From NCBI GenBank assembly GCA_020744225.1, contig JAGMWG010000021.1:496001-560000 (forward strand): a DNA stretch of 64,000 bases, given 5' to 3'. Shown in pieces: positions 1 through 11,993 of this stretch (the stretch's first letter is position 1; each line of letters starts with the position of its first letter). The notes below the pieces were generated by a model. The model worked only from the letters and a program-made list of their open reading frames with translations. It was not told where the DNA came from and searched no databases. Source of the stretch: Paraphoma chrysanthemicola (Eukaryota > Ascomycota > Dothideomycetes > Pleosporales > Phaeosphaeriaceae). Made by a program: the position numbers and the translations under genes.

Positions 1-1113
1 CTCATTCTTGCTGATATGCTTGTTATTCGGGACTTCGCACACGCTCTCGTTGTCTTCCGACCCATCAGACTCATCAATAAATCCGCCCAGAATTTTCGGT
101 CGCTTGAACGCTTTCCTCGGAGTTGCTTGGGATGCGGCCGGCCTTTTCGCCGGTTTGCCTTTGATCCTGGCTTCCATGCTAGTGAGTGAGTGCGGAGTCT
201 TGGAACTACCTTTGCGCCACGCCTCCGAACTCTTCGGATTGTAGTCGAGCACACGTGTATCCAGAAAGACTTCGGAAGATCGACACCTTTTTTGTAAGGT
301 TGTTGGCAGCTCGCGGTGCTGTTTCTTGTCGTTGAGGAGCTGCTCGTGGCCGCGCTGTTCAACGTCGCCTTCACTTTCGCTGTGAGCAAACTCGGCCGAC
401 CTGAATTTGCCAGGAGGCCGTCTTCCACCAGACTTGCCGGTTCTTGGTGTCTTTGACACTTCACTTGCTTCCTTTCGATCGAATGAACGACTAGCGCCGA
501 CGCCGTCAGCTCGGGGCTCTTCTTTGCTGGATAAGTGCCCGGGTAGCGAACGAAGCGAGTTTGAGTTATGAGCAAAGCTTTGTGCAGATTTCAAAGGTGT
601 TTTGTGCTTCAAGACTGTGGACACCGTGGCGTGTAAGTGAGACTTGCCGGTGTCGGTGCTGGTGAGGTGAGAGTGCGCATGACCGGAGCCTCCAGTTATG
701 GAGCTTATCTTGCACGTAATAGAGGTGCCTGCTATTACTGTTGGCGAGTCTTGGTCGGCCTGATTGTCCGCTTGTTCTAGAGTGCCGTAGCAAAGGCCCA
801 ATTCAAGCCAATTGGGATCCAAAATCCAAAGATCTTGTGTCCAATTATCTTCTCCTTCTGGACACCCAGGCTCCTCGGCTGTGTCTACCTCAGCGCCGAT
901 TTGGGGTTCTTGGTTGTACGTGAATGCGCAGACTTGTTCGCTCGTCGAGGCATCGGAGAAGCTGTCGAGCTTATGGGAGATTACAATTCCGTCTTCGGCG
1001 CGTTCGCTCTCTCCGAGTTCGCGCGCCTGCATCAGCTCAGGCGGAGGTGTGCAGAACAACGGAGAGCCTCGTCCATGATTAGACTCATATTCTATAGCGC
1101 CAGGTTCGGACAT
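1..1113 (-). CDS. Unrecognised basic, disordered protein (5' part, runs off left edge)
   Basis: An open frame on the minus strand from an ATG at 1113-1111 continues without a stop to position 1, giving at least 371 residues; the 3' end lies outside the window. The protein is rich in Ser, Glu, Lys and Arg with no obvious domain. An early segment contains a Trp/Leu-rich stretch (around 790-850, residues ending in DPNWLELGLCYG). A later segment is strongly basic (around 100-180), followed by an acidic patch with the residues DESDGSED, a pattern common in nuclear or chromatin proteins. The frame stays open upstream to about 1221, so a 5' exon or earlier start is possible. The length of stop-free frame and the non-random composition argue that it is real. 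No family is recognised; nuclear location is inference only. Confidence 0.65.
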   Translation of the reverse strand, partial: MSEPGAIEYESNHGRGSPLFCTPPPELMQARELGESERAEDGIVISHKLDSFSDASTSEQVCAFTYNQEPQIGAEVDTAEEPGCPEGEDNWTQDLWILDPNWLELGLCYGTLEQADNQADQDSPTVIAGTSITCKISSITGGSGHAHSHLTSTDTGKSHLHATVSTVLKHKTPLKSAQSFAHNSNSLRSLPGHLSSKEEPRADGVGASRSFDRKEASEVSKTPRTGKSGGRRPPGKFRSAEFAHSESEGDVEQRGHEQLLNDKKQHRELPTTLQKRCRSSEVFLDTRVLDYNPKSSEAWRKGSSKTPHSLTSMEARIKGKPAKRPAASQATPRKAFKRPKILGGFIDESDGSEDNESVCEVPNNKHISKNE

Positions 1114-1961
1114 ATGACAAGCGGTCTGCCAGCTCAAAAAGGAGCCTACATCAAGGTATGGATGGATTGGACGACTGTTGGAGACATAGCGAAAAGGCCA
1201 GGCAACAGGGAAGGTCAACAACTACAAACGCTGGCGGAATTCAAGAGCTCGATGCCTGACAAGCGAATCATGAGACATAATCAGCGCTGCGTTTGGCTAA
1301 GGATCCAGAGAAGCACAGCATCGTCGCTAGACAACAACGACAAGTCATACCTCACGATCAACTTCATTTTGCTGCACGCAGTATCCGTGTATATTATTAC
1401 ACCGCATGGCGTAGGGAGACGCAACAGGTCCCGCGCGGACCTGTCGAGCAAACGAAATGGCGCACAACGAGGAAGGCGGTGACGTCTTAGGGCACAGAAG
1501 TCGATGTGGACGTATTTGAAGCCCTAAGGTAGTTCGCGAATCTCTTATTTGAGAGACATGAAAGCGCTTTTAATGAAGACTTGGTCAAGAGCGAGAGCGG
1601 GAGTATCTAACAGAAATCAGTGAAGCAACATTCATGTGGCAGTCAGGTTGATGTGAAAGCGTCATGATTTTCGAGCGATCTCATGACCGTGCAAGTCGCC
1701 AGATGAGCCTAGATGGAGTTTAACAAGTCTACTTTCTCCCTGGGGCGCATAATCTTTGCGATGACTTTCTTTGCCGTCGTCTTACAATATGAGACGATTA
1801 AAGTGAGCAGAGTCAAAGCTGTCGGCGCGAACATTGTTCGAGCATTATGTAAGCAGCCTAACTTGATTTAGCGTCATCCCACTCCAGGTTTGCAGCACAA
1901 CATCAACCCCAATTTTGTTGACATCTGGACGCCCTGAGCTCTGAACCATCCGACTTGTGAA
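1114..1961. other. Intergenic region between divergent genes
   Basis: About 850 bp between the start of the left-edge minus-strand gene and the THADA homologue, so it probably carries both promoters. No tRNA, repeat or convincing coding frame was seen. The plus-strand open frame that enters from 835 is antisense to the left gene. Confidence 0.5.
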
Positions 1962-4900
1962 ATGGCAGATGGTACGGAAGCTTTGTCGCTCCCTTTGCCC
2001 GAAGATGTTCTGCGAAACCTGGCAAGGAATCCGTCAAAGGCTTTGGCCGACTGTGTGAAGGAAGATTCGGCCACTGGTGTGAAGTAAGGATGCAAAGTCC
2101 GTGAACTTCGGTTAGCACCATCGATCGGCGCTAATATACGCGTAGAGAGCTCCACGATATCCTTGATCCGATTCTGGCTACAGCAGATCTCCCGGATTTG
2201 AGCCCCGGCCATCGAGCCGCTGCATCTAATGCAATTTGTGCGATCATCGAGTTCTGTCAGGCCTCTGCATCAGAACATGTACGCCTTGCATTACTGGACG
2301 ACTCTGTGTGGCTTCGGACTCTCGATATCTTTCTACAAAGGTCTGATAATGCCAAAGGCAAGTCAATGCGACAGATGCTTCTGGCATTGACTAGTGTCAT
2401 CACCAAGAGTGTCGATCCACGAGCGAACGAGCTTCGAACGACAGCCGCAAGTACATTCTTGGACGTTATTTGTGATCGGCAGGATCGCATGAAGGTCAAG
2501 CCGGCTCTCCAGGGGTTGGCACACTTCATCCTACGAGATGTAGTCTCAATTGCTCAAGTTGTGGAAATCCATGAGGATATAAACAAGCAATCACAGCAAG
2601 CAAGGCACAACTCTTCACCTTTGCAGTCCGTGTTTCATGCTATACTCGCGTGGGTCGTGCATCATGATACAGCTCTTTCAGCTGGACATCTGGTGAAGAA
2701 TTTCTTGATCCAAGCTTGCAAGTCAACACAGTATACGGCTTCTCAAGCTGGTGTCATCTCGCCGTTCTGGATTGAGCCAGTTGTTTGGACACTGCAAGAA
2801 TGGCCAGACCGCATGCAGGAATTCAAAACCCACGTCTTTCAACATTGTTTCCTTCCCAATATCGAAGAATACATGCACTTTCTCTCCTACATGGGCTTTA
2901 GTCGACACGTCCACTCGGAGCAATCGCTACCCGACGCCTTGCGCATCCTGGAGAATGTCAAGCATGGATTAAGCGAGTCACAAGAGTTCAGAATCCTGCT
3001 GGCAGCGATCGAGGCAGGGAAGGAAATAACAATTATACGAGACATTGGTGCGTACTTCCGACCTTCCCCAATGCCCTGGGCTGACGGCAATAGATTACAG
3101 GGTCTGCAATACGATCATCGTCCAGGATGGAGTTCTTCAAATGCCTGATGACATCTTCGGAAACTGGATGTCACATCCGGCACCTGAGGTCAGGCTCGCC
3201 GGGATGTTCTTGTCTGTATACTCGGCCTCGATAACACGCCATATGACTCCTGGAGCCTTCAGGTCTTTGCGACGTAATCTACCTCATCTTCACACCGACA
3301 CAGACGCGAACTTCCGTCGTGAAGTCAATGGGTACACACAAAAACTATTCGATCGGCTAAGGGCCAGTACCGCGACGCTCTTCAAAATGTTAGTTTCGAA
3401 GCGCGCTCCAAATCCTGAACGAATTCCGTTGCCTAAAACGAGTACCAAGCATCGCACCGCCTCTCCCGGGGGTGCTGAACAGAATGCCCTGTCTGAGGCG
3501 CTAAGCTTTGTTGAATGGTACGTTCGCTTCCTTGAGTGGGAGTTGCGACCTACTGCTTCGTATCAGCGACGTATCACCGCACTGCAGTCGTTGACTATCG
3601 TTCTTCGATCCGGCATAGATCCTGGTGTTCCACATTCCTACCTTTCCAAGTCTGCACAAGGGCAGCTCAAGTGGGTCCATGGCCTCCAGATTGCCAACGC
3701 AAAGCTTACGCGTGTGCTTCTCGACCTGATCCTAGACCCCTTCGATGACGTCCGAAGCGCTTCTGTGTCAGTACTGCAACTTTGTCTCTTGGCTCAGCCG
3801 CTCGATGGTCAGAACGTTGTGTTGTCCGAGATGCATGGCTACCTAGAACGAGCCGCAAGCACTCAGCTACGAACTGGTCGCGCCGATCAGGCAGATGGCG
3901 TTGCTCGAGCATGGTCACTGCTGTTCTCGTTGATTGACCACTACCCTGGACCAGTAAATCCAACCGAGTTTGCATCAAGTATTTCGGTCTACTCCTATCT
4001 TACCGAAGCATTAAAGAGCACCGTGACTTATGCTCACCGTGACCTCGCCGCGGCCGTGAACGCACGGCCTGTGCATGGCTACTTTGCTGCACTAAGGCAT
4101 GTACCGAACGCCGAAATTTTTGAACCGCAGACTAATATTCTACAGACTCATTGTCGATCAAGACAACTTCTACGATACGGTCATGACTTCACCAGATGAA
4201 GTCTTCCAGCAGTGGAAAATAGCTCACGATGCCAACTTGCGTTACGTAGAAGACTTTTGGACCAGTGTCCAGCATATTTTGTGTGCCGATGCGCCAGAGG
4301 GACATGTTCCCGATGAAATGGACGAAGAAATAAGTCTTGACACCAAAGAAGTGTTGAGCTACTCATGGAGGGGTTTGAAAGAAGCCAGGTCAGCCTCTGA
4401 TCTGCCACCGATGATGTCCAGCTAAAAGTTGCAGTACACTACTTCGGGTCATGATCACCAAGGCGCCAATCGGCGAAGATGAGCGTTCACTCATATCGCC
4501 CACGTTGTATGAGAAGCTAGGACGGTTATGCTTCACGCAACTATTAGAACTTCGCCATCGAGGAGCTTTCTCAACTGTATCTCAGACATTTGCTGCATTC
4601 TGTCGCCGCTGTGCCACGTCAAACATCCCTTCTGTCCGCGCGTTACCTGAAGCGTGGTATCAAGTGAGTACAAGCTAGAAAATAACTCGTTTGTGGCTTA
4701 TGCAGACAGGAAACACTACGCTCGATGCAAGACAAGGCTGGCGCCATCACTCGGAGATCTGCTGGCATTCCGGCGCTCATGGCCAGCATTTTGGCGGCCG
4801 ACACTGGCGATCTTTTCTCTCGCGCCATGAAGGATCTTGTAGCAGCAGCCTCAGTAGAAGCTCAAAGCACGAACATCGAGGAATCAAGGCTACCTCAAGT

Positions 4901-7229
4901 CCACGCGTTGAACTGTATCAAGGAGTTCTTCACGACATCAAGACTCAATGTTGCATCTGAGGCATATATGGGTCAAGGACTTGAGCTTGCTGCACGAACT
5001 TTAAACTCCGACATGTGAGAAGCAATTCCACGCTCTCAAGATCAAACTGCTTACGCATCATAGATGGCCTATCCGTAATTGCAGCCTCATGTTGTTCAAA
5101 GCTCTCATTGAGCGTCTGCTCGGCAGTGACGAAGCACAGGACTGGAAAGAACAAGATCGTGCAAAGACGTCACGCTTCTCTTACGAAAACTATCCAAGTC
5201 TAGTAAACATACTATCAGACTTGCTCAATCCGGAAGGTCCCTTGAAGCAGTCGATCGAAAACACCCCCGACAATAGCTCGCCGCTCGACCTACACGGAGC
5301 AGAAGGAGTCTTTCCAGCGCTGCAAATCCTACGCCAAGCCATGCCACCAGAAGCACAACTCGGATCCATCGTTGAGTCCGTCGAAAAGCTGCTTGCAAGC
5401 CCTCATTGGCATCTGCGGGATATGGCTGCACGAACAGTTGTCTCGCTTCGACCTGCTCGTCAGGTGCGACAAAGCGTTTCTAGTCTTCTGGCGGCTAGGC
5501 CTTCGTCAACCAATCTGCAGCACGGAAAGTTACTTGCGCTCAAGTATATGCTTAGGAAGCTACTTCGCGACTCCAGTAATCTTGGTAAGTCTTTCCACGA
5601 AGAGGACCTCACATCTTATTGACGCCTGCCGCAGATTTGGGAGACTTTGAAGCTCTTCTGAAAGACATAGCATCTTATCCGAGCAGTGACTGTCCCTTCA
5701 TTCAAGCGGTTCTACTCGATATCGTCAGTCTCTGTGGTATAACTTTGCTCCGGAGACTGAACGCTACAACAATCCTTCCCGCATGGGTACATTTGACTCG
5801 ATCGGTCGAGATCGGCCCCGACTATGCACTGGGCGTCAACAAGACTGCAGCTAATGCTCTCTTGCGCCAGTCATTAGCTTCAGCATTCTTCATCGACCGT
5901 ATCATCCTTCGTAACGACGGCGTGGGCTTACTGGTGTCGAAGAACTATCAAGGAATTGACGAAGCCCTAGCACTTCTCGCTGAGCAGGACCCCGACGCAT
6001 GCTGTGCAGCGCTAGGAACGCTCGATGATATACTTAAGCTCAACCCTTCGAATGGAGTCGCTATACCACTGGATCTTGTCATTGCTCACATCCACAGCCT
6101 AGTCATCAAGGCCACAGATGCTGAAGTCATTTCCAAAGCCCAAGCAGTCCTAGCCGATGCTCTCAACAACAACCACCACAAATCCGCCTTCTTCAGCCTC
6201 ATTTCCCAAGAGCAAGTATTAACAACCCTCACCAGGCTCTCATCCCAATGTCTCTCCGGCCCACCATCAAACATGCAAACCGCTCTCCACCTCCTCGGCT
6301 CCTTCCTCGACTTCGCACACCACACCTACCCATCCCAACGGCCCATCATCCTCCACCACATCGTGCAATACATCCGCATCCTTCGCACAACCATCATCGA
6401 CACCAACCCCTTCGACATGCGCTTCGCAGCCGTCCAATCCCTTGCTGCCCTCAAACACATCTGGACACTAGACCCAGGGTCAAAATCTACCGCCCCACTG
6501 CTCCTCGGCCTCGCATTCGTCTTGTACGACATGCTCAACGACGACGATGACGAAATCCGCGACATCGCCGCTCTGGCCAGCAATACGCTTTTCCGCACAC
6601 ACATCAACCCAGCCACGAAGTCCACTGTCCCGCTACTCACATCTCAGCAACTAGGTACTTGGCTCGCGCACACATTTCCGCGCAACGCAAACCTCGTTCA
6701 TGAATCTCTTCGACGCTTGCTAAACACACCCGCACCAACGCCGCTTTTCGCGAGACCGTTTGAGACGGTGTTGGAAGATGAGAGGAGGGAAGATACGGCG
6801 CTTTTTGCGACGGAGAAACAGAATCTGTATAAGGACGATACGCTGGATGCGGTGTTGTGGATGCGTGTCTTGTCGTCTATTCACGTGGAAGGTCGTAAGG
6901 GAGTATACGCTGATTTGCACATGTATGTCGTCGACGCACTTCGCGTGCTCGTGCACACGGCACAAAGCGAGCGCGATGGGGCGCTGGGGTGGTTGAGTAA
7001 GCCTGAGGTTTTCACGCTGGTGGTTCGAGTTGTGTGTGCGGCGGAAGTGTGTTTGAGTTGGGGGACTGTGGGGCAGAGAAGGGATGTGATTGTTGCTTTG
7101 GGGCGGTTTGCGGATGAGGTTCGGAAGAGCGAGGGACATGGGTTGGTCGTGAAGAGGGTTGAGAGGGTACTGGAGAATGAGGTTTTGGGGATGTTGCGGG
7201 GAGTTGCTGGGAGCTTGAAAGGTATGTAA
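1962..7229 (+). CDS. TRM732: THADA/Trm732-like tRNA 2'-O-methylation cofactor (DUF2428)
   Basis: Eight exons: 1962-2083, 2146-3047, 3094-4096, 4146-4388, 4435-4663, 4710-5014, 5064-5584, 5635-7229, giving 1639 residues, close to the length of fungal THADA-family proteins. Introns are 46-62 bp. The product is all-helical (HEAT-like). It carries the family's diagnostic DUF2428 segments: a PAPEVRLAG motif and HTDTDANFRREV in exon 3, SWRGLKEAS spanning exons 4 and 5, TRRSAGIPAL near residue 847, and IWPIRNCSLMLF across exons 6 and 7. Yeast Trm732 partners Trm7 for 2'-O-methylation of position 32 in the anticodon loop of certain tRNAs; that role is inferred by family. The intron 4097-4145 needs a GC donor to keep frame. 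The start ATG is the first in frame of a short first exon and is the least certain part. Confidence 0.9.
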
Positions 7230-7452
7230 GGAAACAAATGATGAGGTAGGTAGGGGAGATAGGTTCAGAATGATAAAAGTGCGTGTATTTTGGTTTCGAT
7301 GTCATGTATTAGATGTACGCTACTAAGCATCTGCGCAACCAAGAATACGCCATCTCTGTCCAAACCTCCAACAAGTACAACCACACGCAGACCAGATTAA
7401 CAAACCAGCACCACGACGCAAACGCATACATTAGGTCATTCGGGTGGTGATC

Positions 7453-9107
7453 CTATCGCCGAAGAAACATTTGTAGGGCTGGGTTCTCCTGAACCTGCTT
7501 ACTCACACTGCCGTACTTGGCCTGCCACGCAAAGAAGTACAACAGCGCTGCAAGCGGCTGTCCAACCAGGCAAAAGCTGACCCAGAAGATCATGTTTCCA
7601 GCGACTTTACCGCTTCCTAAACCCGACTTCTGCACAATGTCTGTAAGCGCAATGAGCGGGATCTGCACCATCATGCCAGCAAACGCAACGCCGATGATGT
7701 TGTGTGTCGGGACGCCGACAAGAAGTTCGTGGAGAACACCAGAGAATATGAAGACGATGATCTGTGCAAGAGCGGGCGGGCAGCCGCGGCCTACAAGTGG
7801 GCTGTAGATATGGCGGCGCATGAAGTTCGTAACAGGCTTGTTCCAGATGGTCCAGTACTTGCGGATACTACTAACATTCCACCAGTCGCCGTAGAACTCG
7901 CGATCGCCGAATCGCATCACCTCGGCCAGGGCGTTGAGCGCGGACTGGAAGAGGGCGAAGAAGCCGCAGAGCCAGCAAAACACGGAAATGGTGGAGAGCT
8001 TCATGATGCGCTCGGCGATGGAGGTGAAGTTGAGCGTGATCATCTTGTTGAGCGAGTTTTGCAGCAGTGGTGCGGCGTACTGGGCGGATGCAATCCAAAT
8101 AACGATGCTGAGACCAGCTAGTTCCAAGAGACGCTTAAAGACGAAGCCCCATCGGATATTGTTTGTCCGCGGGTAGACGGGCTGGTACACTAGGGTCGGC
8201 GCCCACCAGAAGTAGCACAGGTTGTTGAAGTTGATATTCTGGGGGTATGGACAAGTGTTGTAGAGTTCGGGCAGCGGTTCGGCCTGTTTCGGATGAAGGT
8301 ATGCGTGACGGAGGTCGCGGTTCGTCAGGGCATACGAGGCGCACTTGAGGAAGACGATGACGGCGTGCAGTGTGCACATGGTGCCGATGCCGGGGTGATG
8401 GATGTCATAATAGACGGTAGTAGTCGCGATGTACAGGTTCATTGTGGCATTGACGCTGTGGAATGCTGCAACGATGTACCATGTATAGTTGAAGCTCTTG
8501 AGCGCGGCGGCATACTTCTTCGGATCGTCGTCGTCCTTCTCGTTGGTGATGCGGGCAAAGGCTCGTTTCGCTTGCCATGCTGCGGCGAGCTCGATGAGGT
8601 ATGTAACGAACAGATGGGCGGGAACGAGCACGTAGAGGGCGAGGCCCGTTATGAGGTCGGAACGCGAGTAGTCATGGCAGCTGATGCATATCAAGACTCC
8701 GTACTACGTCATTTAGCATGAGCAGAAAATAATTTAGTGTATGGACCGACCTTTTGTATGTTCACGATCATCAATCGCAAGTTGGATACGACTGCTGCTT
8801 GTTAGTAGTGGGCGTGGGCGGCCAGTAGCAAGGAATGCATACTGAGAACGAGAATCATGAGATTGCGAAAGCCAATGAAGCTGGGCGACTCCTCCGAGTC
8901 GGGGTCCAGACATGATGTCCTCTGAACGGAGTGCGTTGCAAAGACGTGACGGTATTTGGGGTCTTTCCTGGGCTTCGAGGTGCTGGTGGTGCCATTGCCG
9001 TTGGCTGCTGGCTCGCTCGGCTTCCGTCGGTGGAGGGTTGATTGTTCAGACATGTGAATGGCGGTAGCGATAGAAGTGTTGGTCTCTGTCGAGGTGGAGG
9101 TGGCCAT
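7453..9107 (-). CDS. DGA1-like (DGAT1): Diacylglycerol O-acyltransferase, DGAT1 type (MBOAT)
   Basis: Three exons on the minus strand: 9107-8843, 8791-8751 (only 41 bp) and 8703-7453, giving 518 residues. The N-terminal ~55 residues are polar and Ser/Thr-rich. Then comes the DGAT1-type block KYRHVFATHS, followed by a GFRNLM...SNLRLM...KYG segment that appears only when the 41-bp exon is included. Multiple hydrophobic spans follow, with the MBOAT acyl-acceptor motif FYGDWWN at 372-378 and the membrane-embedded catalytic His in GVLHELLVG (H427). The enzyme would esterify diacylglycerol with acyl-CoA in the ER to make triacylglycerol for lipid droplets. Sterol acyltransferases (ARE1/ARE2) share the FYxDWWN motif, but the N-terminal block favours DGAT1. 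It is divergent from the Pfs2 gene and convergent with the THADA gene. Confidence 0.88.
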
Positions 9108-9624
9108 GACGTCGCGGGGACAAGTTGAAGAACAATTGGATGCCTTCCTCGCAGCTGGGCGGTCCTTCCGCAGGTTCTTGAGGCCTGGCGTGGGTGTGGT
9201 GGTGAAGCGAGGAATTGGAATGACCTGCTCGAAAGCGGCGATTGGGCACGCAGTGGCACGGAAGCAGCTACTTGGCCATCAGCTCCGGGCGAAACAGCAG
9301 AGACAGCAGGCGTGCCATGGCGGGCGGACGGCTGCAATAAGCACGAAGATATGGCGGGAGGTTGTTTCTGTTGAATCGCCCCTCAGCGGGGAGTTATGCA
9401 AGTGATGCAGCTGGCCGCGCAGGCCAGCCGTTGGGAGCACTGTGGCGTGCGTTCGGTGGCTTGGGAGGTATGGCGGTGCGCCAAGCCGTTGGAGCTCTTT
9501 GTCGCGACGCGCCTACACCCTCAGCGCCCATCGATACTTTTGAGATAAACAACCGCACATACAACTCAACTCCGCTCGCTCATGACCGTAACATAGATAC
9601 TGCGCATATCTAGCGCCTTCAAAT
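9108..9624. promoter_or_regulatory. Shared divergent promoter, DGAT1 / PFS2
   Basis: The 517 bp between the two ATGs must hold both promoters. It is GC-rich with no TATA box in the usual position on either side and no other recognisable element. A boundary inference from gene orientation only. Confidence 0.4.
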
Positions 9625-11782
9625 ATGGACCGCGAATACCACCCGCGCCAGTTCGAGGACGGCCCGCGACCTCGACCCAAGCGTATGTCTTCTCCTGTTC
9701 CTGCTTTGCCAGATATATTGATAGAGACATCTGGAGACGCTGTGCTGCTGGGATCTGTCTCGTCTATGTACAACTTCAACATGTATCCTACAACAAATCA
9801 ATATTGTACCCAGCTACATCTTGCGCGCTCCAAGTGATTGCTAAGTCGACTCGCATACTAACTACATCCCAGGAGCGGTGACTGACTATGGCGCGACCAC
9901 GGTTCAGTGGATGCGCAACCGGCGCCCGCGATACAAGAACGTGCCCATGCCAGAGGTCGAGCGGCCGAGCGCCAGTTATGTGGTCGACATGACGCCCCCA
10001 GCCGCGCGCATCACCAGCGCTGCCGAATCGATACCTGCAAAGGCCGTCCACTCCTCTCTCAACAAAGTCAAACATCCCATCAACGTGGTCAAATGGACCC
10101 CAGAAGGCCGACGACTGCTCACAGGCTCCACAAGCGGCGAGTTTACGCTATGGAACGGCATGGGCTTCAACTTCGAGACCATCATGCAGGCGCACGAGGC
10201 TGCGATCCGCTGTGTAGAGTACACGCACACAGATGACTGGCTGTTGTCGGCAGATCAGACGGGTGTGGTCAAGTACTGGCAGACAAACTTCAACAACGTC
10301 AAGGAAGTCCAGGCGCATACCGAAGCAGTGCGAGGACTGGCAATTGCACCCACAGACTCCAAGTTCGTCACTTGCGCCGACGACACGACGCTGAAGATCT
10401 GGGATTTTGCGTCCAGCACGGAGGAATCGACGCTGACAGGACACGGCTGGGAAGTCAAGACAGTGGACTGGCACCCGCACAAGGGACTGCTGGTGTCAGG
10501 GTCAAAGGATCACCAAGTCAAGTTCTGGGATCCGCGGACAGGCCGGTGTCTCACAACGCTTCATGGACATAAGAATCCAATATCAAAAACCATGTTCGAG
10601 CCTGTCCAAGGAAACATGCTAGCAACATGCGCCCGTGATCACACCGCCCGCATCTTTGACCTGCGCATGATGCGCGACGTGCTGCTGCTCAAGGGTAACG
10701 AGAAGGACATCATCACCATGGCATGGCATCCCATGCACAAGAATTTGCTGTCTACTGGCGGAGTAGACGGCAGCATACTGCACTATCTCCTCGACGAACA
10801 GAATGCTCCTGAAGACACCCCGCCTTCGATATCACCCTACGATGCTGCCGACTCACAGAACGCACCTGCACAGTCAATATGGCCTGCTCACCGGATAAAG
10901 GAAGCCCACGACTACACAGTCTGGTCACTTGATTGGCATCCGCTTGGTCACATCCTCGCATCTGGCTCCAACGATCGCGTGACACGGTTCTGGACTCGCC
11001 CCCGACCCGGCGACACAGAGTACGTCAACGACCGCTACCACATCGGCCAGGAACAAGCAGAAGCTCGCGGAACCTTCGACAGTCGGCAAGGCCGGCGGCG
11101 GCGCGCAGAGGAAGAAGAACTCGAAGCCGAAGACGAAGCACAAGGTCTTGTCGACCAAAAACTGCCCTCGAAATCCTCTGGCCTTCCGCCTGGTCTCTCT
11201 CTTCCAGGCCTCAACGCAGCGCCAGACGGAACATCCAGCGCCCTCCCCGGCATCGGTGGCCAACAGCATCCTCCAATCCCTCCACCGAATTTCATCCCTC
11301 CGCCGCCCGGCGCTCTACCACCTCAGTTCCAGGGTATGGATCCTGCGCGCATCGCACAACTCATACAATCCGGCGCCCTCCCTCCGCCACCTATCCCTCA
11401 CCACGGTGGTCCACCACCACCAAATGCGAACGGCCCGCCGCCGTTCCCCTTCCCCGGCTTCCCACCAGGTATGCATGCACCACCGAATCTACCCCAAGGC
11501 ATGCCACCGCTGCCACATGGCATGCCTCCGTTCCCACCCGGTATGCCCCCGCCACAAGGTATTCCCGGATTCCCACCTGGACCACCTGGGTTCCCGCCGC
11601 CACCGGGAATGGTTCCGCCGCCACAGTTCCAGAATGGTGGGCCGGTTGGTGGAGCACAGAATGGAAATACTGGGCCGATGACAATGGGTGCGGACGGAAT
11701 CAGGAGGAGGGTTCCGTTGCCGGATCAGAATGAGGCTTTGCTAGAGGAGATGAGGCAGGGCAGGTATAGGAAGGCTAGGTAG
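9625..11782 (+). CDS. PFS2: Polyadenylation factor subunit 2 (Pfs2/WDR33-like)
   Basis: Two exons, 9625-9682 and 9873-11782, give 655 residues. The first exon encodes about 19 residues. The 190-bp intron is long for this window and has a perfect TACTAAC branch-point just before its 3' end. The second exon opens with AVTDYGATTVQW, typical of Pfs2. WD40 repeats follow from about residue 87 to 393; many end in W/F-aromatic pairs such as LKIWDF and VKFWDP. The C-terminal third (about 455-620) is Pro/Gly/Met-rich low complexity with repeated PPG/MPP units, as in fungal Pfs2 and human WDR33. Role by family: scaffold in the cleavage and polyadenylation factor, contacting the poly(A) signal. Identification is firm; the short first exon is supported by frame and splice sites. 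Confidence 0.93.
9683..9872 (+). other. 190-bp intron with consensus TACTAAC branch site
   Basis: The donor is GTATGT, the acceptor is CAG, and TACTAAC lies about 15 bp before the acceptor. It is roughly three to four times longer than most introns in the window. Confidence 0.8.
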
Positions 11783-11993
11783 AACCATAGTCGTCGGAAG
11801 AGCGGCACTAGGAGGAAATAAGGAAATGTAGGATAAATCGTTCGGGTTGTCAATGGCATGGCAAGGGCGTACTGGGTTGGTCATCGGTCTTGAGGGTAAT
11901 TCTAATTCCAATACCCATACCCTGATCGTCTCATCCCACCATCTCACTCACCCACACAAGAATTCTTCAAGTAACCTACCCACACTCCCAATC

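Noticed and set aside
835..1482. Long plus-strand open frame (215 codons)
   Set aside because: Most of it is antisense to the minus-strand left-edge gene, and the translated product has no protein-like motifs.
6720..7139. 139-codon minus-strand frame
   Set aside because: It is a shadow of the THADA last exon.
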